Shown here piece after piece: positions 33,215 through 44,569 of a stretch of 64,000 nt of DNA. The DNA comes from Chalciporus piperatus (taxonomy: Eukaryota > Basidiomycota > Agaricomycetes > Boletales > Boletaceae): the NCBI GenBank assembly GCA_038093975.1, contig JBBPTG010000074.1, positions 59,754 to 123,753 on the forward strand, written 5' to 3'. A program made the translations under genes and the position numbers. The notes below the pieces were generated by a model. That model made no database searches, was not told the DNA's origin, and saw only the letters and a list, made by a program, of their open reading frames with translations. The first letter of the stretch is position 1. Each line of letters begins with the position of its first letter.

Positions 33215-35530
33215 GAATCCTTCACTTGTTGGGAGGGAGGCACACCGCGGCACCAAAAGCCATATATACGGGTTCTCTGGGTACCTACATTTTCCCGTTC
33301 CGTGTCGCCCCTCGCTGATCTGGACGCATACAGGCGGGTCGCTGAGTAGTCAGCAGTCAATCGCAGAGTAGTAGCAGCACACTGGCGCGAAAGACTCGGT
33401 GACATACGGAAAACTATGTACACTACGCAGACTTTACTCACCGTGACGATCTCGCGGCCCTGTGTTGGTTGTGTTACTGAGCCTTGGGATGGAGGTGAGT
33501 CAGCACTTCAGTCACTGGTAGCCCGAATTGACATATTTAAGACTTCCTGGAACCAGCCTGAGTCAACTTCCTGGAACCCTCTACGACCATGGTCCAAACG
33601 CGCTCAGCTGCGAAGAAGGTGAACCTCATTAGTGACATAGATTTGAATCGCACCGAGTCTACGCGTAATGAAGACGCAACCGCGGGACTCGGTGTCCCAG
33701 GGGTGCAACAGCGTTCAAAGCGCGTCAACGCTCGCAGAAATGGTCCTCAGACTCAACCAACCTCCGGACGACAGTCTATGCGTGGCAAGCTTTCTATGGT
33801 TCCCGATATGAACGTTCTTGTCACAGGTCCGAGCCCCCCTCCCTTCCGTCTTGAGTCGACGTGTTACTAACCTAGCCGAATTGATAGATATTGAGCTACT
33901 TGCCTCCCATGGATCTTCTCAACTGGCTCGTTCGACTAAGCTATTCCGCCGGTTCCTCATGTCCAAGGCACATGCATTCCTGCCCGGAATTCCTGACTGT
34001 CCACTCGATATGAGCGAACCGGAGTATGCCAACCTCGTTTCAATGGCATCCATCGTTAGGATTGGCACAGGGCCTTCAAGACGGGCATCTACTTACAGGC
34101 AGAAGCGACCGGATGTACCTTCCAAGGAACTCCTCCAGCTGGCGTGCGCAGTATTTGAAGTTCGGGGGTACAGCACCCGTGATCTATTCACTTATCCTCA
34201 CATCCTCATCGAGCCGTCAGTCTTCTATGAGCCATATGGCACTATGCTCAATAGAGCCTCAAGGTCATGGTTCAAGAGCGTCCAGTTATTCACTGGTGCT
34301 TCAGATGTGGTCGCTATATACGGTTTGGACCCGCGGGTTGCGACGGTGGACGATATGGACCAAGCGAGCGCTCGTTTGATATGCAAGGAGTGCCGTGAGA
34401 GTTCGCCAACAAGTGTCGAGATCTTCAACTGGAAATCAGCGGTGAGTTTCGACGTTCTGTCTAAGTTTCTGAAGAGAGGTTGATAGTCGGGCGGATATAC
34501 CATGCCTATCGCCATCACCTTGATAAAGTTGGACTGCCCGGCGAGCGATGGACACTTGTCGACAAGAACCTCGTCCCCCTCGTTGAGGCAGAGGAACGAT
34601 CCTGTATTCCTCAGCATTCCACGTCCCTTGTTTACTGTGCCTTGTGCCAACCCCGTGCTCTTGCGACCAAGTATAAACGGACGATGATTCGGACTCTCGA
34701 CACCATCCGTTGTCGGATCACCTTTCGCAGGCGTGAGTTTTGCGTTTTCGTCCTCCTGGCCTTATTTGCATGTGTAGTCATGGTATTCAGGCCTCTGCAA
34801 GAGAACGTCCACTACGTTGCTCTTGGTGGCTTGGTGGCCCGTTCGGATGATAACAGAGGGAGGGGTGGTCTCGTTTAGTCATTCATAATCAAGGACGACT
34901 TGGTCTGTCTTGCACTGTCTGCGTCTTCCCAGTACTCGAGTTCCCGGCTGACGCCAATGATTATACTTGTTTCCCTTGCAAAGTAGAAGACTTTGAAGGT
35001 GCGATCAGCCTCCGAGTCACTCTGTGTTGGGGCTGCCATGGAGTTAGTGGCTTATCTTCAAGTTGGTTCGTATGTAAGGCGATGATGCATCGATGATGGC
35101 CTGTGGCCACTAGCATCTCCTCAGCCAGAATACTACGAGCAAGCTACAACCATGGGAACGCAGCAGAACCTGTCTCTGAGATCTAGCTGCTTATCACTTG
35201 GTATGTCGTAGCCTGGCAGGTACTGATCGCTTCTCGTGCTCAAGACTGAGTTCCTCTTGCAGGCAGTGCTGTCAGTTTCGTCCAGAATTTCGTCTACATA
35301 GTCGGAGAATCAGGATCGTGAGAGGCATGCTACCCAGTCCTCGGGTTTTTGGTGAGTTGGGATGCAAGCCTCGAGCTCGACTCGGTTCGGCTCAGTAGTA
35401 TGCATGCATGCATGAAACAATGCATCAACTGAACCGTGCCATCATGTTCGAGACCGGCGTGGATTTAAGCCTGTCGCCTCTGGGGATAACGGTGACTCCG
35501 TCCAAGACTGTAAGAATTACTTACCCTTTG
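33215..35530 (+). repeat. F-box-containing dispersed repeat, left inverted copy
   Basis: Matches 44570-45860 in reverse orientation at several blocks: the TATA region near 33262, the MVQTR exon (33589-33826), the F-box junction, the block with ATGGCCTGTGGCCACTAGCA near 35096, and the block from CCTGGCAGGTACTGATCG through TGCATGCATGCATGAAAC to GGTGACTCCGTCCAAGACTG. It is longer than the right copy because it keeps the C-terminal half of the F-box gene. Confidence 0.8.
33589..34800 (+). pseudogene. basidiomycete F-box protein gene, broken copy
   Basis: Exon 1 (33589-33826) encodes MVQTRSAAKKVN and a basic, disordered N-terminus. Exon 2 begins near 33888 with ILSYLPPMDLLN, the F-box core, and continues as LARSTKLFRRFLMSKA, but only after a 1-nt frameshift between AAC and TGG (the right copy has AACCTGG here). 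Exon 1 also ends in the wrong phase, from an indel just before the donor. Further on is a C-terminal domain typical of agaricomycete F-box proteins (PDCPLDMSEPEYANLV, ARLICKEC), with the Trp-containing segment before PDC missing. The next exon reads YHAYRHHLDKVGLP. At least two lesions make it a pseudogene unless the sequence has errors. A TATA box lies at about 33263. Confidence 0.7.
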
Positions 35531-35923
35531 AATGATCGCAATTTGATCGATTGATCCTTCTTTACCTACATACTTATTACTATGAGGAGACTTGGACTTG
35601 TTGCCAATGAGTGCCAATGCCATGCCATGATGGCCGAGTCCATGGCGCAATATGGGAAATCATAGAAAACCTGGAACGCTACATGGATCAGTTTCTAGAA
35701 GGCCATCAAGGTCGATAGTCTGCCTCCAGTTGACTCGCCGTGCGTCAATCAATCGAACCAGAAATAGTCGTGCAAACCTAGTTAGGAAAATGGCAAGTAT
35801 GTAGGAACGCTCGTTCCGTCGTCTAGATTAGCGCGCTTCAAGTTATATCATCAATACTATCTGTCGCTCGTCTTGAACAGTAAGACTTGGGGCGACATAG
35901 GACGGAACTTCGACTAGGCAGAA
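35531..35923. other. intergenic, promoter of the Rqc1-like gene
   Basis: No exon is supported. The left repeat ends here and the 5' flank of the next gene begins. Confidence 0.5.
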
Positions 35924-38900
35924 ATGGCACCAAGACTGAACAAGCGTCAGCAACGAGAACAAGAGGAACTCCTCGCGCTCGCCAGTAGCAAACCCACTCA
36001 AGTCTCCCAGAGTACTGATCTACACGAATCGAGTGAAGAAGAGGCAGTTGCACCAGCCAAGACAGGTTTCACGGCGGTGAGTCTTATTCCGAGCAGTGAT
36101 AACACCGATCGCGGTGACACCGAACCCAGCTCTTTTCGCCAGAGGAAGAAGTGAATGTGACAGCGAGCGAGGAAGAGGAGACCATTGCAAAGACTACAAA
36201 ATCTCGCAAGGTATGTGACCAAAACATCCGTCGTCGGCAATCTTACGTTTGAGCTGTCCAGGCGAAGAAAAAGAAGAAGAAAGCTCCAGCCGCTCCACAG
36301 GTTGAAGGGCCCGTTGATGGTACGCAGCTGCCCCGAGCACCTTCACAGTCCAAGCCTGTCCCGAAGAAAGCTAAAGCCAAGGACAAGAAGAAGCAGGAGG
36401 GGGACGACCTGGATAAAGCGCTTGCAGAGCTTTCGGTCAAGTGCGTCTCATTTGCTTCTTTTAGGCTCTCGGAACACCTCATGGGACACTTCAGGTATCC
36501 AGATCTTCAACAGGTTGCCTCCAGTACATCTACAGACTCGCGTTCGACGAAATTATCCGCCCTTTTCTCTGTTTCCGCCTCTCATCTCGATGCAGAGTCG
36601 GAGCTCAAGAAGTTCTTTGGTTCCAAGGCTGTTTCAGCCGCACAGTCAACTGCCTCCACCTCTTCCCCCGACAAACGACGTCGCGGGATACACCCTCAGA
36701 CACAGCGTTCCCAACTGACACGGCCCCAGCCATCCTGGGGAACGATCAAGCAACGGGAGGGTTTGTCTGCGCGACCACTTACGGAAGAGGAGACGGCCAA
36801 CAAGGTGCACAAGGGTCCGGCTGGATTCGGGAAGTGGTGGACGGTGGAGTATAGTAAACGTTACAAGGGTGTCACCAAGACGTTCATGCAGGCTGTCATG
36901 ACTGGCGGTAGGTGCATATATGCAGGGTGACCGTCATCTCTCAATGAAATCTTTGGCTATAGATCCTGAGATGCTCTGGCGGGTCCTGCAGAGGATGCCT
37001 TGGCATGCTGATACGCTTCTCCAACTCGCTGAAGTTTATCGGCATCGTGAAGGTGAGTCTAACAGCGTATATGCGTGCGCTTCACTCAGCTCCATCTGTT
37101 CAGAGTATAGTCAGGCAGTCGACTATGTCTCGCGGGCACTCTATGCATATGAGCGCGCTTTTCTCGGTGCTTTCAGTTTTACAAATGGGAGTAACAGGCT
37201 CGACTTTGACCGGGTTGAGAACCGACCGTTTATGCTCGCCATTCACCGACAAGTAATGTCAGTCAACTCCCTGAACCCAATCTGTCGATCGTGACAAACA
37301 CTCATGCCATGTAGTGATTTGCAGCGTCGTGGCTGTCCCAGGACAGCGTTCGAACACGCACGCCTGCTCATATCCCTTGAAGCCCAATTAGACCCTCATG
37401 GCGTATTCTTGCACCTTGATTATCTATGCGTCAAGGCGGGTATGGGTGACTGGTTACTAAATGTCTGGGACGTCTACCGGAGCGGTTCTCCCTCTGACTC
37501 CGGCGAGTATATTGACCCGACCGTATTGCCTGGATGGTCGTATGCGAGAGCTTTGATATTGAGAGCGAATGAAAAGGAAAAGAAGGATCGTGGCGAGGTG
37601 GTCGTGTTTCTTTGTCACGTCGACTCTTATTGATCATTTCTTCCCTGCAGGACTTCGTCGAGAAGAGCACCGAAGCGCTTCGACATGCAATCCTTGCATT
37701 CCCCTCCATTGTCCCCCTTCTAGCAGATAAATGTGAAATGCAACTTTCTGCGGACGTACGAGGACACAAGGTATTCCGCATCCAGACAGATAGTCTGTAA
37801 GTCGATGATTGACAGAGATTTCGTTACCTAACCATTCTCCAGTGGTCTTTCACCCGAAGAAAGCATCCTCTACCTCCTTTCACACCTCTACGCGCAACGT
37901 TCTTCACCACTTTGGAAGTCATCCAGCCATTCGTCGTGGCTCGCAAGCACCACAGACTCACTGCTTCCAACATTTGCTTCCAATCGCTCACATCCAACTC
38001 GTGACCGCTTCTTCCGCACCTTCTCTTCCCTCGCGCTCCGCTACTCGATATATCGACACGTCTTCGTCCTCGAACAAACCCATGCACAACCTCAGAACCG
38101 GGTTCTGACTGCCTTCATCCCACCTGACGTCACGCAAGGCAGAAACCTCGCCTGCGACCCTCTCCCTCCACCCACCGCCCTATCCACCTACGACGCCCTC
38201 TTCTTCGCTGGGGCCGAAGACCCCTTCGCACCCGACTCCCGCCCAAGAGGGAGAATGGGGAGACGAACCCAAGCCGAAGAACGACACCTCGCCAGACTCA
38301 TCCCCGACGGTGCGACGCGCGCTCAAATCCTCGCCTTTTACGACCAGAACCCATGGATCGCTGCACAGGTTCCGGGGGGTGTCGTCGCGTTTGTACAGAT
38401 GATGGCGGAGATGCCCGAGGAGGAGATGCAGGAGATGATGATGGCGGCTGCGATGATGCGTGAAGAAGGGCAGGGTGTGGGTGTGGGTGTGGGTGTGGGT
38501 GTGGGTGTGGTGTTGGTGTTGGAGGTGTGCGGCCCGGGTTGGCGGATCGAGGAGCTATGCCAGGTGGTATGCCGCAAGAGGAGGTTGAGGTGTTTTGGGA
38601 AGCGGAAGAGGGTGGAGATAGAGGAGATGTGGATGACTTACCACCACTGCCCGAGCCACGAGAGGAGAACCACGCTGATGAGCACGAAGAACAAAGTGAC
38701 GAGGATGACGAGGATGACGAATATGTAGCAGTAAGTCCCCTCTGCTTCGTGTCGTTGACCAACGACATTCTCTTGCTGATTGTTGAACAACGTCTTTAGC
38801 CGATGCCCATTCGCGTGGTGCGCAACTTGCTCAATCGACTTTGGGGAGGTGGTGCTCCGAATGAAGAAGAGTCGTCTGATGATGGTGTTGAGGGTCAAGG

Positions 38901-38925
38901 TTGGGACCGTGATGGTGTCGACTGA
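35924..38925 (+). CDS. rqc1: ribosome quality control complex subunit Rqc1 (TCF25 family)
   Basis: Part of the RQC complex that acts on stalled 60S subunits with Ltn1 and Rqc2; cytosolic. Multi-exon. The N-terminus (MAPRLNKRQQREQEELLAL) is acidic then Lys-rich (AKKKKKKAPAAP), as usual for the family. The Tcf25 domain follows: FGKWWTVEYSKRYKGVTKTF, LWRVLQRMPWHADTLLQLAE, YVSRALYAYERAFLGAFSF, RPFMLAIHRQV, RRGCPRTAFEHARLLISLE, DYLCVKAGMGDWLLNVWDVY. The C-terminus ends PMPIRVVRNLLNRLWGG plus an acidic tail; this segment is typical. A GGGTGT microsatellite at 38474-38512 puts the upstream (REEGQ) and downstream (VRPGLADRG) segments in different frames; either a 44-nt weak intron or an indel explains it. 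Confidence 0.88.
38474..38512 (+). repeat. (GGGTGT)n microsatellite inside the Rqc1-like gene
   Basis: Five GGGTGT-type units then GTGTTG units. The G-runs on the coding strand fit a G-quadruplex pattern (four GGG runs with 3-nt loops), and the run marks a reading-frame change in the gene. Confidence 0.85.
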
Positions 38926-39063
38926 AGTTTGAATCTTTCTCTTTCAATGAATAAATACTTGCACCATCACTACCGTATGTAAGGTTTTCAGATGGACGGT
39001 AGAAATGTAATTCCAGTTTTATATACAACTTCTGAAATCTGTGCACACGGCTGAACCGATCAT

Positions 39064-41253
39064 CTATGCTCTATGACCCACTCTGTTTCTACTCTTCCTT
39101 CCATCTCTAATACCAGCCCATATACTCAATCCGAGCGACACGATACATGCAATGATCGTCACCTGCAAACTACCCAGGTAACACTCCTTTCCATCGAAAC
39201 ACTGGTGTTCCGATGGAAGCTCTCGTGTCACGACCGACAAGAAGCGCACCACCAACGAAGAACGTGTCTCTTGGGTCGGTGCATGAGCATCTAGATTGTG
39301 ACCAAACATGAGCGAGAATAGGTTGCCGCCCACGAGCGGCGAGAAAGAGGCATAGCCCCAGTTTTCAGAGAAATGAGCTGTTGTGTGTCGATTGTCAACA
39401 GCGAATCATACGATTGATGACCCGAAAGCGAGTGACTTACCCAACCCGAACCAGTCGATGACGATCGTCGGACAGATCCCAAACAAGGAGCCGTACGCAA
39501 GTCCTAATAGGAAGGTTGCTATCCATAACTTCTCGACGGTGGAGATGACGATGACTGTCGCTAGGGAAATGATGAAAAGGGAGGAAACAATACAGAGACA
39601 GTAGGCTCGTGGTAGTCCACGACGGATATGCGTAAAGTCAGAGATTAAACCTGGTATGTTGTTGGTCAGAGACCGAGTAAACGAGACACGGCCAAGTCCT
39701 CACCAATTAGGATACGACCTGCGAAATTTCCCAAGCTAAGTATAGATACTTGAGCAGCTTGCCATTTGGCGGCTTCGAGTTCGTCGTAGACTGCGTGTTC
39801 TTTAGCGTAAAGTGCTTGAGATATTGATCCAACATTGTTTATGTCTGCGCTGACATCAGTACGAGTTTACTTGGGCCCATACATCGACGGTACCCACACA
39901 TGATGCCGGTTCCGCTACCTGATCGGAAAGTCAGAGAAGCTCCACGGAACAAAAGGGTGCGACTGCCACTCACATATACCCATGATTATAAATATAAGAT
40001 AAAAGTCCGGAGTGTACCACAGTTGCTTTCCGTGAATGTTCGGCATCCCGTCTTTCCCATCAGCCCTACCGCGAGCCACGTTGACAGGACGGTTAGAAAC
40101 TGCAGTTGATGACGGGTTGGGGACCTCATATGAACTACGTTGCGAATGCGATAGGAGCGGCGCAGAGTCTTCGGACCCTGCCTCAACATCCGGATCCAAC
40201 GCGACCTGCGAGTCACCCATGAAGACGATGGCGTCTCCAGTTAGGATGGGCTCGTATTCCTCGGTCGTTATCTCGTGTCGCGCGCTTGAGCTCGGGGGTA
40301 GGGGGATAGGCTTGACGGTGAAAAGGCCAACGAGCATCGGGATAGCCGTACCGAGCGCAAGGATCATCAGGAAGGCGGACGTGTCCCCAGGATAAAAGGT
40401 GTTGGCAAGTAACGAAAACCAGAATGCCGAGAGTCCGAAGCCAGAGAGAACGAGACCGGTCGTAGTGGCACGCTGCAAGATATCAGCCATTGATGTTTGT
40501 TCTTAAACATCGAGAGTTTTGAGGATAAATGAGAAAAGGACGTACAGCAGTATCGGGAAAGCTCTTCGCGGTCGTATTGACGGCAGCTCCTAGTCCTGCA
40601 TTGCCTCCTAAGCCCGTCATATAGCCGCACACGACCAGCAATGCAAAGTGCAATGCCGACACTGTCTTGCCATTGCCTATGCCATCGTCGTACATGCTCT
40701 TGATGCCTAGGTAACCGACGAAGAGACACACGGAAGCACCCATCAGCGGGATACGTGGGCCATGGTGATCGACGATACGACCCCAGATTGGGCCGGAGCT
40801 GTACACGCCCACTGGTAACCGGTCAGTCAAATGAGAAGTAGACAGGAGAGATGAACACGCACTATTTCCCGCGAGCCCGATGACATTAAGCTGGGTGTGC
40901 GAGACATGAAGTCGGGCACCGAGCTGGGGTGCATAAGCTATGAGTGTCGTTCATTGTCAGCCAGCCCGGCACCGTGCACAATGGACGAAGTGGTCGTACC
41001 AGAATATATCTAATTCACCCGATTCAGCGAGTTTGTATGATACAGTAGAAAAACCACACACATAATTGGTCCCAGAACTCAGTGCGACAAGGATAGATCC
41101 GAGTAACGTGGTGATCCGGGGTACGGTGAACAGTTTGTTCTGTTGCGCATTCGATTTGGCGTTCTCCGGCTCCATCTCAAAGGTTGAAACCAGATTGCGA
41201 GGCTCTGACCTGGTTGGGGAGGTGGTTGGGTCGAGAGGTGCTCTGTCACTCAT
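39064..41253 (-). CDS. MFS transporter, Mch1/nodulin-like family
   Basis: Membrane transporter of the monocarboxylate-like or nodulin-like MFS branch. Multi-exon, with helices spread over several exons. The cytosolic N-terminus (MSDRAPLDPTT) is followed by ITTLLGSILVALSSGTNYV, the segment YAPQLGARLHVSHTQLNVIG, IWGRIVDHHGPRIPLMG (helix 2-3 loop), GYMTGLGGNAGLGAAVN, and GLVLSGFGLSAFWFSLLAN. A long hydrophilic central loop (SSARHEITTEEYEPI to NIHGKQLWYTP) separates the two halves. The last exon reads GGNLFSLMFGHNLD, with extracellular cysteines (EHQCFDGKECY), and ends with a helix and RDGRKSRNRVGHRA. Substrate unknown. It is divergent from the P450, which could mean shared control, but the pair alone is not a metabolic cluster. 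Confidence 0.85.
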
Positions 41254-41928
41254 ACTTAGCAGTCGGCGATTAATTCGGCTTCAAGTTGTTCGGATGCGAC
41301 CGCTGTCAAGGTCACGGTGTTTCCCCACACAGCCAAAGTTGAGATAACAAAATTGGTTTGAGACACGTCGTTATCATCAAATAAAAAGCTACTTCTCCAA
41401 TCAATCTAATCAGATTCTTTCATTCCCTCTGTCTGAAAGGAGACTACCAAGTACCCGCTGTGATAGTACTAGTCCCATCACTGAGGAGCCTCTAGCGTTA
41501 CTATAGCCCAGGCTGTTGATCTGCTATCTATTTCAATTTTCAATAGTCTCCCGTTCTGCTTAGCATTTCAGTACTGCCATCTGAACCCAATTGATCGACG
41601 CAGCTTTCAAGGCATACGTTCAAGTCGCTGGTAGATCCAGTCACTTTCATATGATTTCCCATAATGCGCCATGGTCTCGGCCCGGATCGGGGCATGGCAA
41701 CAAGTCCCAAGCGCGGGAGTGCATCGTCGACACCCGTCGGGATCATGATGACTTCCCGTTGGTGAGCCCATTAGGCCCCGGTTGTCAGTGTCAATGTCAG
41801 TCTTAAGCCTCAGTATTCTCCATTATCCACGCGAAATCCGTCGTACATTCTTTCTTGATCACTGGAGTCGAGCTGGGACGACCTGGCATATAGGTCAGAT
41901 TTGACGGAATCCCCACATTTTGGCCGCA
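41254..41928. other. divergent intergenic region, MFS to P450
   Basis: This 675-bp spacer lies between two start codons pointing outward. It has no supported exon, and no clear TATA box was identified. It presumably contains both promoters. Confidence 0.5.
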
Positions 41929-44179
41929 ATGACCGTCATCAGCGCTCTCGAGTCTCTCCAAGCATTGGTCGTCGGCAACCTTCCGGCGCGGCGCGGACGC
42001 ATCGTTGAAGCTGCTTGCGCGATTGGTGCTTTGTATGTCATTATCAAAACCATCCAGGCTACTCGCCGGCACCTCAAATCTACTCGTCTTCGCGGTCCAC
42101 CCAACCCGTCATTCTTGTACGGTGTGGGCAAGACAATCGTTGAGGCTCCCGACGCGGGTGCCTTATTTGAAAAATGGGCGGAGGAATTTGGTGGAGTATA
42201 TGAGCTGCCTTCGGCGCTGGGGAAATCGAGGCTGGTTCTTTGTGACCCAAAGGCAATATCGCACTTCTTCGCGAGGGAAGCGTGGACGTACGTGTTAACA
42301 CCCGTTGGTGAGATTGCTACGGATGCTATTGTGAGTTCAATCAGACCTTGAACTCAGCTTCTTGTTGCGGAACTGATCACTATTACAAAGGTGGGCAAGT
42401 CAATATTGTCGGCGAAGAGAGAGAATCACCGGAGGTGAATACGTCTCGTCGCCGCTCGATATTGAGGCTTACAAGATCATTCTAGGCAACGAAAAGCACT
42501 GACTCCGGCTTTCAGCAACGCTGCAATCCGAGACCTTACTCCGGTGTTCTATGATTCTGCCTACAAGGTATATCTGACACATCTCGAGTGTCAAATTTCA
42601 CTCAAGTGCAATTCTAGGTCAAGAACATATGGGACTCCCTGATCGAATCAAGCGGGGGTTCTGCATTGATTGAAGTTCAGAATTGGTACGGTCGTTGATG
42701 CGCTTCTCATGCAGTAATCCTAACCTAACATGAAACATAGGATGAATCACATATCGTGCGCCATCCTTTGGAATTTTCTCGACGTCGCCACTAATTACAG
42801 AGTAGTCTGGACACTATCGGCATTACAGGGTTTTCTCATGATTTCGGCTCACTCGATGGCAAGCCGACCTCTGTGACGGAAATCTTCGACTCTTTTGCCT
42901 CAGGTCCCGCCGTCAATATGCTTTTGATTGTCCTTGCACAGACACTTCCGATATTAATTAAGATCCCTTCTTCGCGTTCGAAACTGGTAGAGAAGCTAAA
43001 CAAGACGATGGGGGATATATCAAACGTGCTGCTTACGAAAACAAGGAAAGAGAAGGAGGCAGGTAATTTGGGAGATAAGGATGAGAAATCTATCATCGGT
43101 CTCTTAAGTATGTTCAAATACCCCCCTGTTTTCGCCCATTCAACTGAGTCTTTTATCTAGTCAAGGCTGAAAACGAGGGTTCCCAGTTGCGTTTATCCAG
43201 GGAGGAAGTGGTTTCACAGGTATGAATGAGATCTATATCGTATATTGTTATGTGTGGCGATCCTTTTCGGTTAGGCCAAGGTTTTACTTCTCGCCGGCTA
43301 TGAGACTACCTCAAGTAAGTATCGGCGTGGCTCCTGTCTTCCTAGCTAACAGTTGGTCATTGCTCTCAGTCAGTTTAACGGTATGTGACAATGCAATTTG
43401 ACTATGTTTCACTCACCGAACACCGCAATACAGTGGGCACTGATTGAACTTTCCCGAAACCCGGAAATCCAAACCAAGTTACGAGAAGAATTGTTGGAAT
43501 TCGGACCAGACCCGACCTATGACCAGCTTCCCAACAACCTCCCTTATCTTGACGCTGTAGTACACGAAACCCTTCGCCTTCACCCTCCTCTCCCAGAGAT
43601 CACCCGCATGGTAAGCATCCATGTTCCCTATGGTTACGGATGACGCGGACGAACCAACTCCCTTGGACAGGCCGCTGAGGACGACGTGATCCCCCTGAGC
43701 GAACCCGTGCGAACTCGGTCTGGTCAACTCGTCGACAGCATCTCGGTCGCAAAGGGCAAGTTTATCTCTATTTCCGTGGAAAGCATGAACCGCTCTGCTG
43801 CGGTCTGGGGACCTGATGCAAAGGAGTTCAAACCATGTCGTTGGCTAGACGAAGACGGTATTCCGGCCAAAGCGAAGGAAGTTCAGGGACACCGCCATTT
43901 GTTGACTTTCATCGATGGCCCACGTACGTGTCTTGGGAAAGGGTTTGCGGTCGCCGAGTTCAAGGTACGTGAATCGACGGCTCATTTTTTTCGTGTGCCG
44001 CTCGAGCTAATGTATCGGGATTGTAGATCGTTCTTTCCGTTCTCGTGAAGAGCTTCATATTCGAACTTCGAGATGGACCAGAGACTAAGCTCGAAGTTGG
44101 GAGGGGCATTTTGCCGAGACCTAAAGTTGCTGGTGAGGAGGGAACTGCAGTTCCGCTCCGGGTAAGACGTGCTGAATGA
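41929..44179 (+). CDS. cytochrome P450 monooxygenase
   Basis: Heme monooxygenase, probably ER-anchored by the N-terminal hydrophobic segment (AACAIGALYVIIKTI). About ten exons. Key motifs: HRRQRKALTPAFS (C-helix region), KVLLLAGYETTS (I-helix oxygen-activation motif), VVHETLRLHPPLPEITRM (ExxR), and the heme-binding FIDGPRTCLGKGFAVAEFK with its axial cysteine. The I-helix junction uses an 11-nt micro-exon (43370-43380) that supplies ISLT between LLAGYETTS and WALIEL. All core residues are present, so it should be functional. It resembles CYP families common in basidiomycetes (CYP5144/CYP5037-like in style), but subfamily cannot be fixed by eye. Confidence 0.92.
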
Positions 44180-44569
44180 TCCATCAAAGAGTGGATCATG
44201 ACGCAAGTCAAGGCCTCATTTTCATATGCATATGTCTACCTTGTATCTCTCTATTACTGACATTAAATTACGGGACACTCTCTTGGTTTTCCTAGATTTC
44301 TCACCATTTTCATGACGACGCGCCCCTTCCGCAAACCCTGGATTCCATTTGACAACCCGTCGGAACGAAGTCCAATCAATCTTCCACTCGAAGGTGATTT
44401 CCGACGGCAATAATTGAGGGCCGAGGGATCGCCTGCGGAAAGAATCCCAGCGGTGTTATTATAGTTCTCGAGCATTCGTGATCATGTTTATCAGGGGCAA
44501 GAAGAGATAAATTGGATACATCCGGCGTACCCTATGTAGGTAAAGAATCCAAGTCAGGATCAAATTGCG
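44180..44569. other. P450 3' flank and spacer
   Basis: No exon is supported. It separates the P450 stop from the right inverted repeat. Confidence 0.45.

Noticed and set aside
39064..44179. Secondary-metabolite cluster
   Set aside because: Only a P450 and an MFS transporter are adjacent; no core synthase, and the neighbours are housekeeping or repeats.
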